A stretch of DNA of 64,000 bases from Todiramphus chloris collaris (Eukaryota; Chordata; Aves; Coraciiformes; Alcedinidae). Positions 31,547 to 46,500 of this stretch are shown here, in pieces. Both the position numbers and the translations under genes were made by a program. The notes beneath the pieces were generated by a model, which worked only from the letters and a program-made list of their open reading frames with translations, searched no databases and had not been told where the DNA came from. The stretch is taken from contig JANVCC010000152.1 of NCBI GenBank assembly GCA_025345505.1, forward strand, positions 3,357,318 through 3,421,317. Reading direction: 5' to 3'. How positions within the stretch are numbered: position 1 is the stretch's first letter; the number at the start of each line of letters is the position of its first letter.

Positions 31547-34500
31547 TTTGGAGACTACGGACTGTTTAATCAAGTCAGATCTGCCTTTATATATATTTTA
31601 AGACCTTACTGAGTCATTAGATCATCTGTTTGGCTTTCAGGATATCAAAGGACACATAATTTCAAATCTGTTACCCTTTACTGAATCCAAGAAGTTATTT
31701 TTTTGCATAGCAGTCAAAAAATATTTAGTCAGTACCAATAGTATGTCCAAATCTTAGGAGTAGTTTTAAAATTTATGTTGATGTATTCTTATTGATCTTC
31801 TCATCTACATTGTCTCTTTGTCACAAGACCAGTTATTTCATCCTACTGATCAGTTGATCCTGAGCTAAAGGATCACTTTATAGATGCCAGGGATAGCTTC
31901 CTGTAAGCCAAACAAATGAAAAAATACCAGATGCCATGTTATGGGAGGGTCATCCTGGGAATGAGAAAATCATCCTGAAAGGTATTTGCAAAAGGTCTTT
32001 TTGGGAACAGCCACCCGGAGTGGAGCCCAGAAGACAAGAGTGCTGAGGGCTTCCCTAAACTGAAGGATCTGGAAGAAAAAAAACATGAGAAGCTTCATAT
32101 GTGGTAACAGTAAGGGTATACTGAATCTAGGTGACAGCTAATAGGGTAGAGGAGCTCTTATAAAGTCTGGAAAGCCTGTGAGACTAGATGAAAATTTATG
32201 TGGACACTGTAACCCATTATAGCCAAAAGGGCTGTCTGAAGGTGACAAGCAGTCAGAAGATTTTGAGTAACATCTTATCCTATAGAAGTTAATCATGTTC
32301 CAAAGGGAAATAGCATAGAGAAATAACACTTGTATTCATTGTTTATGTGAGAGGGAAGGTCGAGTGAAACAGCACACAGCCTCTTAGCAACACAAGGTAA
32401 TTCTTCACTGTGCTCTTTAATTATATATCATAAATGTCAGTCACACTTCATGTTACCTGTAGTTAACTGTAATCCAGCTGCATGAACCCAACATAAATTA
32501 GGAAGTTTGTATAGTTTGACGTTAAATATACTTCAGAATAGGGTACGTCTGATTGCCAAGGGAGGTGGGAGAAAACAGATCTGTAATCTCATCCCATAAA
32601 TCTCACCTTCCTATCCCGGAGCACTCTTAATCACATTTCTGAACACAAGATCTGCATCAAAGTGAAATTTTGTCCTTGTCTGTCTGTTGAATCTTCAAAA
32701 TCTTTCTTTCTTGTAAGGGTGAATTCTCTTCAGGCGATAGCAGATCTCTGCTTGTAAAAATGTCAGAGTATTAGAAATTCAATCCATTGTGTGACACGGG
32801 AACAGAACTTTTACTCCAGATTTCCCTAAAAAATTAATACATTGCAAAATGTGGTTATCAGCAGGCTGTTTATGACCAGAAATATTTTCTTATAACTTAG
32901 TGCTCCTTATATCTTTAGATTAGACGCTTATAAAATAGGTCATTATGTGTAATAAAAACCATTTAATGAAAGTTTCATTTGGAGGACATTGAATTCAACA
33001 GACATAACTTTGACACTGACAAATGTCTCACAAGAGATGATTTGCATGGAAACCACTGGGGTCTTATTTTAGTTCCTGTAACAAACCAGAACAGTGATTT
33101 TATCATTTCAAAGTCATTTATATTAGCCTGGAGCTACATGACACAATGGCAATGCTTAGGATTGTAGCAGTACATCATCTGCATAAGTGGCATAACTTTC
33201 ACTGCTGTGATAATCATAGAGCTACATCATACCTATAAACCTGTTTTAACGAGGAAAAAAAAAGAAGTCTAATTGATCCATTATTTTCCAGAAAGACTTA
33301 TTCTCATGTAGCACATGGTTATCTAGGTGGAAAAATGGACTGAAAGGCATGGTATACTGATTGGTCGTCATTTTGCCTACCTTTTACTACACAAGATGTT
33401 TCTACTGCAATTTTTCACAATTATGTACAACAGCAATGTAAGGAACATACATTTCACTAACAGATTTATGCAAAGTAATTCTCTTCACTGCAAGAAAGAA
33501 CAATTTGTGGATCTAATTAACATTCTAAAACGAAAACATTATGTGCCTTGGACAGACTCTGGATTCAAATTTTTGTTTGAAAACTGTTATAGTCAAATAG
33601 ACCCACCTAGCTAGAGACACAAGTGAACAAACAAAAAGGGCAAAAAGGAAAATCAATGCAAATGTATAGTCTCCAAAGTAGAAGAGTTGATAAATACACT
33701 CTGAAGTTAACACTGCAGGGTTAGATTTATTAACCACCTAGACATCTAAGAAAGAATTTATATAAATACCTAACCCCTCTATTATAAAGATTTATATTTG
33801 AAGTTCATTTTTTGCAAAAGTCTATTACAGTAGGCAGCCTGTTTACTTAAAAATGTTTCCTAAAGCAGTGACATTTCTTTTATAAATCACTCCTAACTGC
33901 CACAGAAACTGAAACAAAATTTTAAGAACATGATGACAGTTTTCAATTATCTTGTTAAGAGCAAGATTTTTCAAAGATATTTGAGGACCTACATGCCATT
34001 GATTTCATGGGAGCCAAAAGATTCCTGTTGTGGTCTATAGCCTGCCCTTTCTAGGGTGGGGCAATGAGGAATCTTCCCAGCAAAACCAGAGGTCTCGTGG
34101 TGGTTTGGAGACCACAGCAATGGACACAGAAATGGAACAGGTTATAACTCCTTTCCCCTGATGGGCCCACTCTTCCATCATTATCCTAGCATAGTATGCA
34201 GCTTCATGTAGGCTTATCTCAGGCCTTTCTGCATGCAGAACATATTCTTAATGCCATCACATAAAAAAACTCAGCTAAGTGTCTTGTTAGGTAGTATTCT
34301 CAATATCTTGGCAAATATAAAAATACCAGTCTTCAAAATGAAATTTTTGAATTTCCAGAATTGCCTCTGGACCAAAGATGATCTCTGTGGATCAGAGGAG
34401 AGCCTAGTCCTAGTGATTGTTTCCCTCAAGTTAAATCCTTAACTGGCAGGGCAAATTCATGTCACTGGGTTTAAGCACACCTTTGTATGGTGTTGACTGA

Positions 34501-37500
34501 GATAAATAAATAAGAAGACTGAGACAAATAAAAAATAACCAGCTCACCTTTCAAGCCTATGAGGCAACAAGCACAGTTGCATGACATGTATAAAGCCAAG
34601 CACTAGAGATGTGCCCTGTGCTGTTTTGAGGAGACACAACAAAGGGAGTGAGAGGGACTGTTCCAAATTACATCAGTATTATTAACTCCGCTGTTAAGTG
34701 CTCTCTATTGTGTTTATATACTTTCAAAGCTACATGGATTTTAATGTATTAATTTTCCATAGTATCTGGGTCTCCCAAGTACTCATGCATGTCTCAGTGC
34801 TCTTAAATAGTGGCTATAACCAGTATAATTGTGGTTTTAATAATTCTGGTTTCTCCACTTTAATGTAGTAAAAAATCACTGAAAGGATTCTTCAAAAATA
34901 TTATTCTGCCTTGGTGCAAGAACATACATGTAAGCAGATTTGCCACTTAGGACAGCCTCTGCTTGAAAGATGAGTAAGTCAAGGTAACAGAGAGGAGGGA
35001 GCAATATGTTAGCAGAACTATCAGGGAAATGTCCCCCATCTACCCATGTGTGTAATCTGCTTGCTCTAGCTATCAATCATTTTTCCTAAGCACCACTCCA
35101 CAGTATTTACTTGGAATGAAATCCTGCTTTCAAACCTCTTATTGTCAGTCACTGCCTCTGCAAAGTGACTTTAGGGCTTTTTTGAGATTCCAGACCTATG
35201 CTGAATTTTACTAGGAACTGGCCCCTCATTTGATGTAGCATAAATTTGTCCCTGTAGCTTCTCTGAAATATTTTCTTACAGGATATTTCCAATTGACTAA
35301 TAACCCAATAGCACTTTGGCAACTGTCCAAAATATGCATGGGAGATCAGGGCATCAAAGAGAGTATTTCTACTCGTGTTTTTATCTTAACTTAGTGATAG
35401 AAAGAACTGGCACCATATGAACCACTGGCTCTATGAGGAAGTAATAGCTGATCTTCAGACCCACAGCAGACTGCAAAGCATAGCCTGAGACTTTGCATGT
35501 TTAACACTACTTACATTGTCATATAGAATACTGTGTTATTCAGCAGTTGTAAAAACATTTAGGGAAATCTTGCAGTGCTTGCTAAGACAAAGTTGGTTTT
35601 GAAGCCAGCTTTGTGCCTGAATAAGACACAAAGTTGGACAGATAGTTATATTCCTATAATTCTTTAATGTTTGCCCTGAGAGCCAATGCTATGAGATTCA
35701 GTACTTATATTAAAGAGGTTTCATTTTGTCAAGGTGAAGGGTGTTCAGGCTGCTGAATATTTTGCTTAAGATGGGATTTACTTTCTCTCTCCTTTCCTGG
35801 TTCCCTGCAGTTTGCCTCCTGCTGACGGATGATCTTTCTCTACTGAAGGTATTTTTCCCCAAGTGTGAAATTGATTCCAGCTGACAACAGAGTGTGTCAA
35901 TCACTTACCACTTTTGTCATCTTCAAAGGCTCCTCTTCCCCTTATTTAAATTGTATTTTCATAATTGAAAATTGCTTTCAGATGACTTAATGAATTCCTC
36001 CACTCTATTAAAAGGCTGAAAGCAGATGAAATACTGCAGCTTTCCGATTAAGTGCATTTTTATAGGGAAGCTTTAGCAGAAGCTTCAACAACAACAGCAA
36101 CAAATTTTCTGCATTAAGACATGCCCTCTAAAGAAGCAAATCAGAGCAGTAGAAATGGCATTTCCCACCAGCAGCACTGCAAGAAACAAGTACTAAATTA
36201 TATTTTGACCTTATAAATATATTTTTAAAGCTTCTGAATTGCTGGAGCTGCCATCAATCTCCAAACAGCTAATGTGACCCACTGATCAACTGAGATTTCC
36301 ATTCTTTCCAGTAAATATAGTGCTGTACCTCACATTGTGTTATCTCCTTAGAAGGGTAAGACTGACCCCGGAGAGTGTAAATGGTGATAGAGTATACTGT
36401 GTAATCTCTATTAGCTATCCCTAGTTAATCTTAGGAGAGTATGTAGAGAGAGGCATAAACTGTTTTTACATGATGATACCCCCAATCACTGGGGCTTGAA
36501 ATGCAGACTTGCTCAGCAAAGTAGTAGTTGATAAATACAGCTGAACTATTAAACCATCTTCAGCTTTGATTCTGACACACTGTAGTGCAAATTTCTGCTG
36601 AAATTTCTGTCATTTATTTATGTAGTTTACTTAAAAGTAGCTTAACTCTTGAGACCTCTTTTTGTACAAAAGTGTGAACTATAGTTTCTTTACATTCTAA
36701 AAGTAAATAGCAGTATCCAGATTTGGAAATAAGAGGGTTTTAAATCTTAATACTGTTTCATTTGATGGCTTTATTTTTCTAAGACGCTGCCCAGTGAATT
36801 GGGATGTACCGGTAGGCTTCAACACATGGTTAAAAGCCAGTATCTCCTGGATTAGAATGAGTCAGATTGATTTACCAGGCCCACTTTTCTATCAGCTCAT
36901 TCAAATGCAAATCTAGAATAACTCCTGTAAGGCAATTAAGTTACTCAGGTTTTGTCCTGGTATGCATGATGTCAGAAACAGGACTACTGTTTATATGCAT
37001 AAATCCCCTTGTCCTCTTATTGACCTGGATTTGCATTTCATTTCCACTTTTTATTTGTGGTCATATGGACAGACTATTCATAGTTGGGTCACTTTGCACA
37101 GCAGCTCTCAGTGATGCATAAAGCTCCAAAAAGGGAGAAGGGGAAATTTGGAATGTATGTAGGTGAGCAAATGAGACCTAATACATAAGACCCAACAAGG
37201 ACATAATTTTGCAGGGAAGTTTCCACTTGAGGCTATCTTACAGTCCCTAGACACAAAAGAATTATATCTAGGCCTGTAACCTACACTTTCTAGCTTTAAA
37301 TGTAGCTGTAAATCACCATGGCTTTCACAATACTTATCTCTCGTTCAGCTGAAATCACAGTCAAGCACGACATCCCAGCTCTGTGAAACAGGTAGTAGTA
37401 GGTGTTTATTTCACAGTTTTGTCATAAATAATGGTGTCTTAATAATAGTCTAAGTGCTATAATGCAAAGCAACTCAGTATTATATGCATTGGTTTTTTTT

Positions 37501-39969
37501 TAGTGGGGGATGTTATTAATTTTTCAGATAAAGTAATGTATATCTGAGTCAGGACATCCATGACATATGACATGAGGTGTTTGAATGATCTGTGGACCAC
37601 ATTGAGGCTGACAAATGATGATACCTTGCCTTCATATTATTTCCCAGTTTATTGCAGAAAAGGTCTTATAAAAAGAAGAAAAGTTCTGTCCTTTTCTGGT
37701 AGCTTTTTCTTAAATATCACAGCTGAGATGTCTTAGCACAAATCTCACAGGTAAGAAGGATTTAGTGGCTCCAGGAGATCTTTCAGAACCTCACTCCTAA
37801 GTTGCAAGGTAGAATAATTTAAGGCTGTCCTGCAGTACCCTCCCCATTTAAAACATATATTTAAGGGAGTGTTAGAGCTGCCTGCATTGGCAGAATCCTT
37901 CCCTAATAGTCCTAGAGCTTCTAGCACTAGCAACACTTGAGGTAAGGGGTGAGATCCTATTGTAGACAAGCTTACCCAGTTCATGATGAGTTTTCTATTA
38001 CCAGTGTTTCAGTTAAGGGAAGTTGAAATTTTGTTTCCTGCTTGTGAGCAAAGCTGTAGGGCATTCAGGCCTCCAAATACAAGATCCATATAAATTATAT
38101 TAATTTCCTCTCATCTTTCCTACTGTTTCTCCTGTTGCAAATGTTGTACTGTTATTTTGAGCTATTGCTAAGAAAATTAGAAGTTAACACTGTGAAAACG
38201 TAAAGTTAAATAATTTGTTTTCTACATTCTTTGTTTCAAAAATAGGTAACACTTAACTGTCTTCCTAAGTTCTTGCAAGCCTTTTTTATTCTATGGAAGA
38301 GTTAAATACTGAAAAATAGAGCTTCTTTAACAGTTTCATTTTATTTAAAGACCTTCTTCTGACACCAGAAAAAGAAATGTATATAGACATGGATGGTCAC
38401 TTGTTATAGACATGAAGTTAGAGAGGGCAAGAATGATTATAATGAGAAAAAGCTTTTGAAATAAATGAGTGCAGAAAACTGGGTCAGTCAAAAATAATGG
38501 ATTTTTTTTTGGATTGATGCGCATTGACTTATATATTAGGAAATATTACTTGCACCTCTAGTGAAGAACAATTATAATATGAGCTGCAATGAATGTAGCT
38601 TAATTAGGGAAACACAGATAGGACTTTTTTTCTGGTCAGAAGCTTAAGGGCCCTCAGGAAAGTAGAAAGAAATATTTATTAATATTATTAAAGCTTTTTA
38701 TAATCACAGATGACTAAAAGCCTCTGGGTGGAATGAAGTTTGGGGTCTTACTACAACATAGTAAATGGCATTATGGATAACATTAATACTTACCTCCCAT
38801 GTATTATCATGAGGTGCCTTGAATATGAAGATAAATCAGACACATACAAGGGAAATTTCTTCCTAACCCCAAAGTAATAATTGCTAGCTATAATTTTAAA
38901 ATCATATCCCTTTACACATATATCCTTCAATTACCAGAGAAAATTTATGCAGTTACATGACATATTAAATTTCATTAAATATTTTTAACTAATCTTTTCT
39001 TGCCTATAACTTTATTTACTTTAGATTCTATATTGCATGTACTGCTTCTTGGATGATGAAAAAAACAAAAAAAAAAGAAGTTTTTTAACTATGTACAACA
39101 ACTTTCAGAGTAACTGAATTTCAAGCAACTTTCATCTGCTGTCATGTTATCAATGGCAAGGTCTATTGGTGTATTTATGTTGAAATATATATATATGCCA
39201 CTACTATAAATAAAAGTATGGACTATACTTACTATATATGTATATAACATCATTTCTTTTAAGAAAATTAAATTAGGAATGAAAGGTCCATTATTGAAAA
39301 CCTTGTATTTACTCCAATTTCTTGCATGTAGAACATAAAGCCACTGAGATGATAATTATTTGAATCATCATTCCTTAAGTGAAGAAATAATGGCAAAACA
39401 ATGGGAAATAATTATCCATGATGCAATAAAATCTCATTGACTTTTAATCTGCATCCTTTCTTCCAATAAATGTATTCCATTTTCCAAATCAGCAGAATAA
39501 AAGAGGAAATATCTTAACTGCTCTCTAATTTTAAGGCTATGCTTAGATGAAGATAACATTGTTTCAGTATCCTTGTATGCATCATCAGCAAACTCTCAAT
39601 AAAGGCCTCCAGGCATCTGGAGACAGATTCTCTTCTCATTTACACCACAGCAAACTCCATTCATGAAAATTAATTCAAGGGAGAATTTAGCCCACTGAGC
39701 ATAAATCCAGTTTATGAAAGGCTGTTAAACCTGACAATATGAATTTACTTCAGGATGAAACTCATTAGATGCTATTTCAACCTGAAACAACTATTTATAA
39801 ATTAGGTTTTATATCTTTGTAGTTTATTGCTTATTTTAGAAAATTTCACTTTAATATGGATAGGTACTCTAAAAGCTACTCATTTAGAGAAAGACAAAGA
39901 AGTCATGTCTGTCTTCTGTTACACTCCAACAAAGGACACTCTGCAAAACAAGATGAAAGCACATATATA

Positions 39970-40075
39970 TTAGGTGCTTCAGGACATGGTCTAGTGATCA
40001 TGGAGGTGCTGGGTGGAAGGTTGGACTGGGTGGTCTTGGAGGTCTTTTCCAACCTTAACAATTCTATGATTTTAA
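39970..40075 (+). mobile_element. CR1 3'-end fragment
   Basis: A plus-strand CR1 tail: GGTGCTGGGTGGAAGGTTGG, ACTGGGTGGTCTTGGAGGTC, TTTTCCAACCTTAAC and ATTCTATGATTTT (second octamer decayed). It covers the UTR only; no coding sequence. Confidence 0.9.
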
Positions 40076-40203
40076 GAAACAAGAAATGACATAAATACTC
40101 ATTTATTCTTTGAGAATATGGCATCAAATACAAAGTTATTAAAATCTATTCTTTGTTCAGTTCAGCATATATTCTTACATTAAGTCAAATTACCTTTGAA
40201 TAC

Positions 40204-40253
40204 ACTTGTTTGGAGGTTGGATGGAAAAACTTGTTTAGAGGTTGGATGCAGTG
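40204..40253 (+). repeat. 25-bp tandem duplication
   Basis: ACTTGTTTGGAGGTTGGATG (40204) recurs as ACTTGTTTAGAGGTTGGATG (40229), each unit 25 bp, directly adjacent, with few mismatches. Confidence 0.85.
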
Positions 40254-40609
40254 TATAAGTTTTAGATTAGAGATAGATCTACACAACTACGCTTTAGACT
40301 CCCTTCCTTTGACAGAGAGAGAACAGGTGCTGCCTTGAGATGTTGGTTGACCTTGGATATTTTCTTTTAGCAGGGGCTGTACTTCCTGCTAGAGGTGTCT
40401 GTTTCTCTCCGCTATGTGACTAGACAAGTAGTTTAGACTACACACCTAACTAAAGTCAAGTGAAATTAAACCAATCGTTAATATTTTTTTCCCATGAACT
40501 CACAGTCTGAAGCATTTGGAGATCACATCAGAAACACAAAATTAATCTGGAAGAAAAATTAAAATTTCTCCACTTTAAAGTGATATGCATGTTATGGCAA
40601 CAATCAGAC

Positions 40610-40749
40610 ACTAGATATCAAATTTAAAGATCTTTAAAAAGTCTGTCAAGATTCTAAACTTAGTCTTACAGTTAATTTATTTTAGAAAGCAAATTCGAAT
40701 ATTTTTTTAAAAGCCTCAAGATTTCTAACTTAGTCTTACAGTTAATTCG
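40610..40749 (+). repeat. About 70-bp tandem duplication
   Basis: The core 40646-40677 and 40716-40747 share an identical ACTTAGTCTTACAGTTAATT and near-identical preceding TCAAGATT(T)CTAA. More diverged similarity extends left through an AAATT...TTTAAAA segment. The offset is 70 bp. Confidence 0.85.
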
Positions 40750-43519
40750 GTTTTGCTCTCTGGAGCTTGATTTACAAAAGAGGATTTTCAATAAGATTAA
40801 CATATGGGATTGACAGGATAACAGTTTAGAACCACAATATTTCTGGTAACTAGGTGTTGGGAGATTCACCCACTCTTTCTCTTTTGTTTTGCTGCAATAT
40901 TACAGCAGAAAATAATGAGAAAGTGAGGATGTGCAGGATAATTAACCCTGTCAATCTAGTGGATTCAGGAGGACTATGGATCCTCTTTCTGTTACTTTTA
41001 TCACTATCTGAAATCATTGATTTAACACTGAGCTTCTCAGTTGTTGGGGCTTTTTTCCCCTAGTCAATTAATTTGCTGTTAATAGCACACAGAACACAAG
41101 AACTGATACAAAAGAGTGTGAAAGGAGATTTATAGGACTGTAACTCATGTCACTGAAAGTACACTAGAGTCTCAAGAGCTTCTCGTAAGGACAGATACAA
41201 TTGTATGTGTAATAGTGTAATTGACCACACACTTACCCATGTTTAATAAAATTTGGACAGGCACAGAATAACACATTTGACTGAATGTACACAGTGGAGT
41301 AATTACATTGAAGAGACAAAATGTAATTCAGAGCTGGGAAATAATGAATACAGAGCATTTAATTATACTGTAAGCAAACACATTAAAGCCTGCCAAGAAT
41401 ATGAAGGTGAACATTGGGTGATTCAGCAGGACAGTAAAATTGCAAATGGAAAGCACAGAGGATGCATAGCTTTCCAACAATGCAAGAGAAGGATTTTTAA
41501 CAATACAAGCTCTTTGGATCAAAACTGTGCATCAGATCAACCTCTGGATAAATTGTATATTCCACATTTATCCATTGCTAACTAAAAACTTTGTCTTGGA
41601 CATTACTGAAAATAGACTAATTCCTTCTGTTTGTCTTTTAGTAAAATTACATTGTTTTCAAGATACTGTTGCTCTGTCATGTTTGTATTTTGCTTGGTTG
41701 AGATTCACGTAGCCTGAATTCCAGGAATCCTGCAATTGCGTTACTCCCTACTTAAAGCTTAACACTGTGGACTACTTCCGTTCCCTCTGATGTGACAACA
41801 GACAAGATCTCTAGATGACAGGAACATTGCTGTAAGTTAGGCTCTTCCTATCAATTTTCTCTTATAAATCTGAATTCTAGTTTCAAGGACACATAGAAGA
41901 AGTTAAAAGGACAAAGGAGGAAGGGTGAAGCTCCAGCTGCAGGTGATGGGTCTGGAAGGAATTAAGAGTAATCTACCAAGAATAATGCATCAGAAAAAGT
42001 TAAATACAGAAAGACACAAGGAAAGACCATTTCTGTGGATTAAGTACTAAAATGTGATCAGGGTTCAGCCACAACCTCACTTTTGGGATAATCTTTAATT
42101 TGTCTCTCTCTTTTGCCCTGCTAACCTAAGCTAAAAAAACTGTCTGCAATTGTCTGTATAATACTTTCCAAAACCTTAGTTTTTCTCTTCTGCTAATACC
42201 AAAATTCTTCTTGTGCCTTTTTTAAGTTTCATGACCTGTAGCTTTACATCTCTCAAGTCCAAAATGTTGCTGCTACATTAATCCTTCTCATTACTTTGTT
42301 GGTTGTTGAGATGGTTGGGGAAAAAATAAAAAGAAGGGGAAGTAGCTATTCATCAGCAAAGGCAGTTTACCACAAACCTCCATGGTCCCATTTCATTTCC
42401 ATCCATCCTGCATCATGAAAATCTATAGGTCCATTTACTGATAGCAGATGGGATCTGGCCAGAGTCAAATACAAGAAGATTATGGGAACCCTGTGAGGTA
42501 AGGAAAATGGACTTTGCAAAGTTGCACCTAACCAATCTTCTCAGTTCTTAGATGGTCATGAAATAATTGAATTCTTTAATATTTCATAAATAACTCAAAC
42601 GAGCTCAATAGACACATCTCACAGATTTAGATGTTTCTCAGTTATAATTTTCTGCTGAAACAACTCTCACACAAAATGTAAGACTAAATCACCTATTCTC
42701 TTCTTTAAGATGGGGGACTAAACTCAGCAGATCTGGCTCCTGGGCCCCAATTCTGGCCATGACAAACTGCGAATCTTCAGAATCTTTACATTACATCTTT
42801 GAACTTCTTTTTCATTTTTATTAGTCTTCTCTAGAAGTCTGAAAACTGTCTTTGGCAGTGGCCTACTGAAAATGCATTATTCATGTAGACAATGATCTCT
42901 AGTGGGCACTTACGTGTAACATAATGAAGTAATGTAAAGCACTCCTCAACTATGTTGTTTCTGGGAGTTCTTGAGTACTCATTTTCCATCCAAATTTCCC
43001 TGTGAACCTTGGTTTAAAGAGGATGGAGTCATTAATTACTCAGTCACATGTAAATGTTCCACATCTAAACAATGACATCTGGGTACATTTTTCTGACCTG
43101 CCCTCTATCAACAACATTGCAAACAATATTCTGGGCAAACTAAACCAATTGTCTTCAGATTAATCCTGTTTGGGTTATGTTTCATTGTAAAGTCTTTTCC
43201 TCCAAAGAAAAGGTATTCTTCGAGTTGCAAATACCACACTGGAGAGAACAGGCACTTTGAATTAAGTCAATAATGAAATGTCTCATTTTTTCCCAAAGAT
43301 AAAATCCATCAAATGCATTATTTTCTCCAAGTAATTAATTTAATTATTATCGCAGAATGTTTAGTCAGATTTATGAAATTGTATACTTTGCCAGGAGGTT
43401 TAATGGTTTAAGAGTTATTTTCTGGAAGTTATTGTAAATATACAGTCAATAACGTTTGTGCCTGTATAAACAATATTTATTTCAACCTCTCACTGTGGTA
43501 AACTATTCTAAATCCTCCT

Positions 43520-43537
43520 TTTTTTATATATATATAG
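43520..43537 (+). repeat. (TA)n microsatellite, short
   Basis: T-run followed by alternating TATATATATATA. Confidence 0.8.
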
Positions 43538-46500
43538 TAACATAATAACTCTTAAGACTTTCATAAAAGCAAATAGAAGCAAAACATAGCTCTACTTTAA
43601 AAAATTAGTGCCTTTATATATGCTTAGCAGTCTGGAGCATAATATTAGGGTATTGTGAGAGGAATAAACACTGGGAAAGGAAAGGAACTATGTAATTTAA
43701 AGGATAATTCTGGAATGAGGATCACATATCTTTTATAAACCTACTTATTTTGATCCTGCAGTGCCTCTGTTACTGCTTCACAACCAGAGCTGTAGCAGAG
43801 GGTGAAAGACACAACACACAATTAATTGTCAGTTTTCTGTTGCAGGATTATCTAGAATTCAGGCAGCTAGTTACAGGTGTCATGGTGCAGAGACATCACA
43901 ACTAGATAATTAATGGTGTTACTGTCTTGATGACTATGCTTAATCATGACTAAGTTTATAGATAGTTCGGGAGGACTGGGAAAGCAATGTGAAGAATTAG
44001 ATTTGTCAAATGCATCATCTAGGTTAAAAAAATAAAATTATTTTTTTCTTTTAGCACACTTTATATCTAATCCTTTCCTTGATGACAGCCAGGAAACCAA
44101 GCCAATCAGAACAACTAAATGTCAGCAACAGAAGATATCTCCCACCTTAGATTTTTCTTTCTAACACAGAAAAGCAAACTGGGAGGAAGCCCTTTCAATG
44201 CAGCACAGAGACCCTTTCTCAGAACCTGCAGAATCATTCTTTGGTGAACTAACTAATCCTCCAGACCATAAATCTCCCAACAAACTGCGGTGGATAAGCC
44301 AGGCCTGTTTTAGGTTCAGTCCAGGCAAGAGATCAGATGAAAAGCTGATTTGTTTTGCCAAGCACAAGGTAAAAGTGACAGAAACCTGGATATCCATGCT
44401 ATTCTTGCAAGACTTGAAGGATTCTTTTTCATATGCCTTGTGGTCAAGTCATGAATGCCTGCAAAGTAAGGCTACTTCATCTGCTCTGTCTCTGATGTGA
44501 TAGGTCAAACAGCAACTAAAGGACAGAGCTTGACATGTCAGAACTGAAGGACAGAACCCTAGCATCACAGCTAAATCTGCTCTAAATATGTGTGGGCAGT
44601 GGTCTGGGGATGGGGGGGATCCTGGCACTTCTTGAAAGATTATGAGCCAAGTGTAGGCAAGTACCTTATTAAGGAGTTCAATTTAAACCCATCTCCTTCA
44701 TAGCTTAGAAGGCAAGTGTGAGGGATATGTTTTCCAACAGACAATAATCCATGTCTGCATAAGATTCCTTTCACTACTGATAATTTTGAGATTAGGAATA
44801 GAGCTAGAGATGGGAAAATAAGGACCTATATCTCTTACTCGTCACTTCTGAAGTGTTATTATACATCTGGCTCATAGCAATTAAAAATGTTTTGTATAGT
44901 TTTTCGTAGTCGCCTGTAAGTGGTATGAAACATAAAGAAGAGCTTAGTTGGCAACATGTTCTGGCTTGCTTTGTTTTTCTTGGATACTGTGCAGCCCAGT
45001 AGACTAGACCGTAGATTGATTTCTGCTGAGGTCCATAATTTGTATGATGTTTTTCAATACGTATTGGACACCTGTCTATGGTTAATAGTAGAATTAAAGC
45101 TTACAAGAAAAGGAACAAGGGTGCTGGTTTTAGGCCTGGTTCTGATATTTCCAGTAGAGAACAGAGTAAGACTTGTTTCCTGAAAGAGCTAGCTTTGCAA
45201 AAGTAGTTATAGTTAGAACTTCTAAAGGTCAATATTTGAGTAAGACTTTGAAGAAGAAAAATTGAAGGGTTGACACTATTGTATTTAGGATATAGTTTTA
45301 AAATAGCTATATCCAGGCAACAAATAAACCTGGAAAAAGGGCTAGTCTCACTTAAAATTTACAGCTTTTTCTTAAGGTTTTCAAAGATTAAAGTGTAATG
45401 GCACAGTTTAAACTGATTTCACAGGCCCTGATGGCATGTCTTAGCTGAGGTCTCTCATTTCAGTTGTGTTTATTCTGTAGGCATTAGTCACCGAGCTCTT
45501 TAGTTACCTGGCTGTTCTTAGTTTGTTATGGTCCTTTCTGTGGGGTTATAGTTAAAAAGTTTAGAAATAGAAGACATGTACCTATTGACCTGTACCTGAG
45601 ACAAACTGTGTTTGGTCTCTGCTGAAAACATTGGCTTATCTGTAGTCTTTCTGCAAGTGCTGTGCTACAGTAAAGATTTTCCTGTAACCAGAACCACATT
45701 AAGCATAGGATTTCTAAATAAGACTCCACTGATCATGGACAATGCTAGAGAGATTACTGGTCTCTGATGAAGTTTATTAATATATCCAAATCCCAGTTTT
45801 TAAATTTCATTTAATAAGGATTGCCTTTAGTGTGAAATTATGGATTCCTCAAGATACAGCCCAGAGCCCTGACATTGAATATGTATGCTAGATCTTACTT
45901 CATTCCCTTTACTACTGTTCCTGTTCTTTCTCTACAGTAACCCTGATACTCCTCTGTAAGCCAGTTTAACTCATTCATGCAGAAAGAATAGCCATCCATT
46001 TGGGACTGTGTTCATATTCTGTTGACTTTCTGAAGATCTGACAAGTGACAGAGACAGCAAAATATAATCATGGCCAGGAGCAACAGTGGATAATGTAACT
46101 GGGAGAGGAACAGGCCTCCTTCTCCCCAGAAATGGCAGCAAGTTGTTATGTCAGCTCTAAGGACCTGCTGGGCTATGGTACAGATCTTTATTAGAGCTGA
46201 AAAGGGATAAATTCATAAAAAAAAGAAATTTTACAAATTGACTTAACACATCCTGCATGGCTGAGAGCTCTTTCAGTTGAAGGCTGCTCTCTGGAACACA
46301 TTCACTTTCATATCCTTAGTTTTTCTGCTATTGTGGAAAGACTCTTCCACCCCTTACCACTATTTCCTATATTAACTAAAAATAGTTCCTCTATACTAGA
46401 GGATCTGGATATGCATTTAAAGAAGGACATCTGTGCATTCCATGTACATTCAAATAAAGTAACTTTTTATTAACTTTCCTCGGGAGAAAGAAGAGTTTTT

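Larger units (their letters stand above)
28902..39969. other. Non-coding, repeat-poor DNA; no confident gene
   Basis: About 11 kb nearly free of recognisable transposons. Noted: T36 at 29457-29492, an AT-rich stretch at 31467-31546, a possible short exon at 31341-31418, a short CAA-rich stretch near 36090, a small GGTCTC/GAGACC hairpin near 34092, and TATATA runs near 39186. Open frames up to about 95 codons resemble nothing known. Confidence 0.6.

Noticed and set aside
34092..34114. GGTCTC...GAGACC inverted repeat as a hairpin or miRNA precursor
   Set aside because: The stem is only 6 bp; too short for a precursor.
35930..36110. Possible conserved non-coding element (balanced composition, AAGCTT-rich)
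   Set aside because: There is no comparative evidence and short homeobox-like words occur by chance.
41253..41585. 110-codon plus-strand open frame
   Set aside because: It has no recognisable domain, is rich in Asn/Lys/Ile as expected from AT-rich DNA, and no splice or promoter context supports it.
44198..44500. 100-codon plus-strand open frame
   Set aside because: No domain; the start context and flanks give no support.
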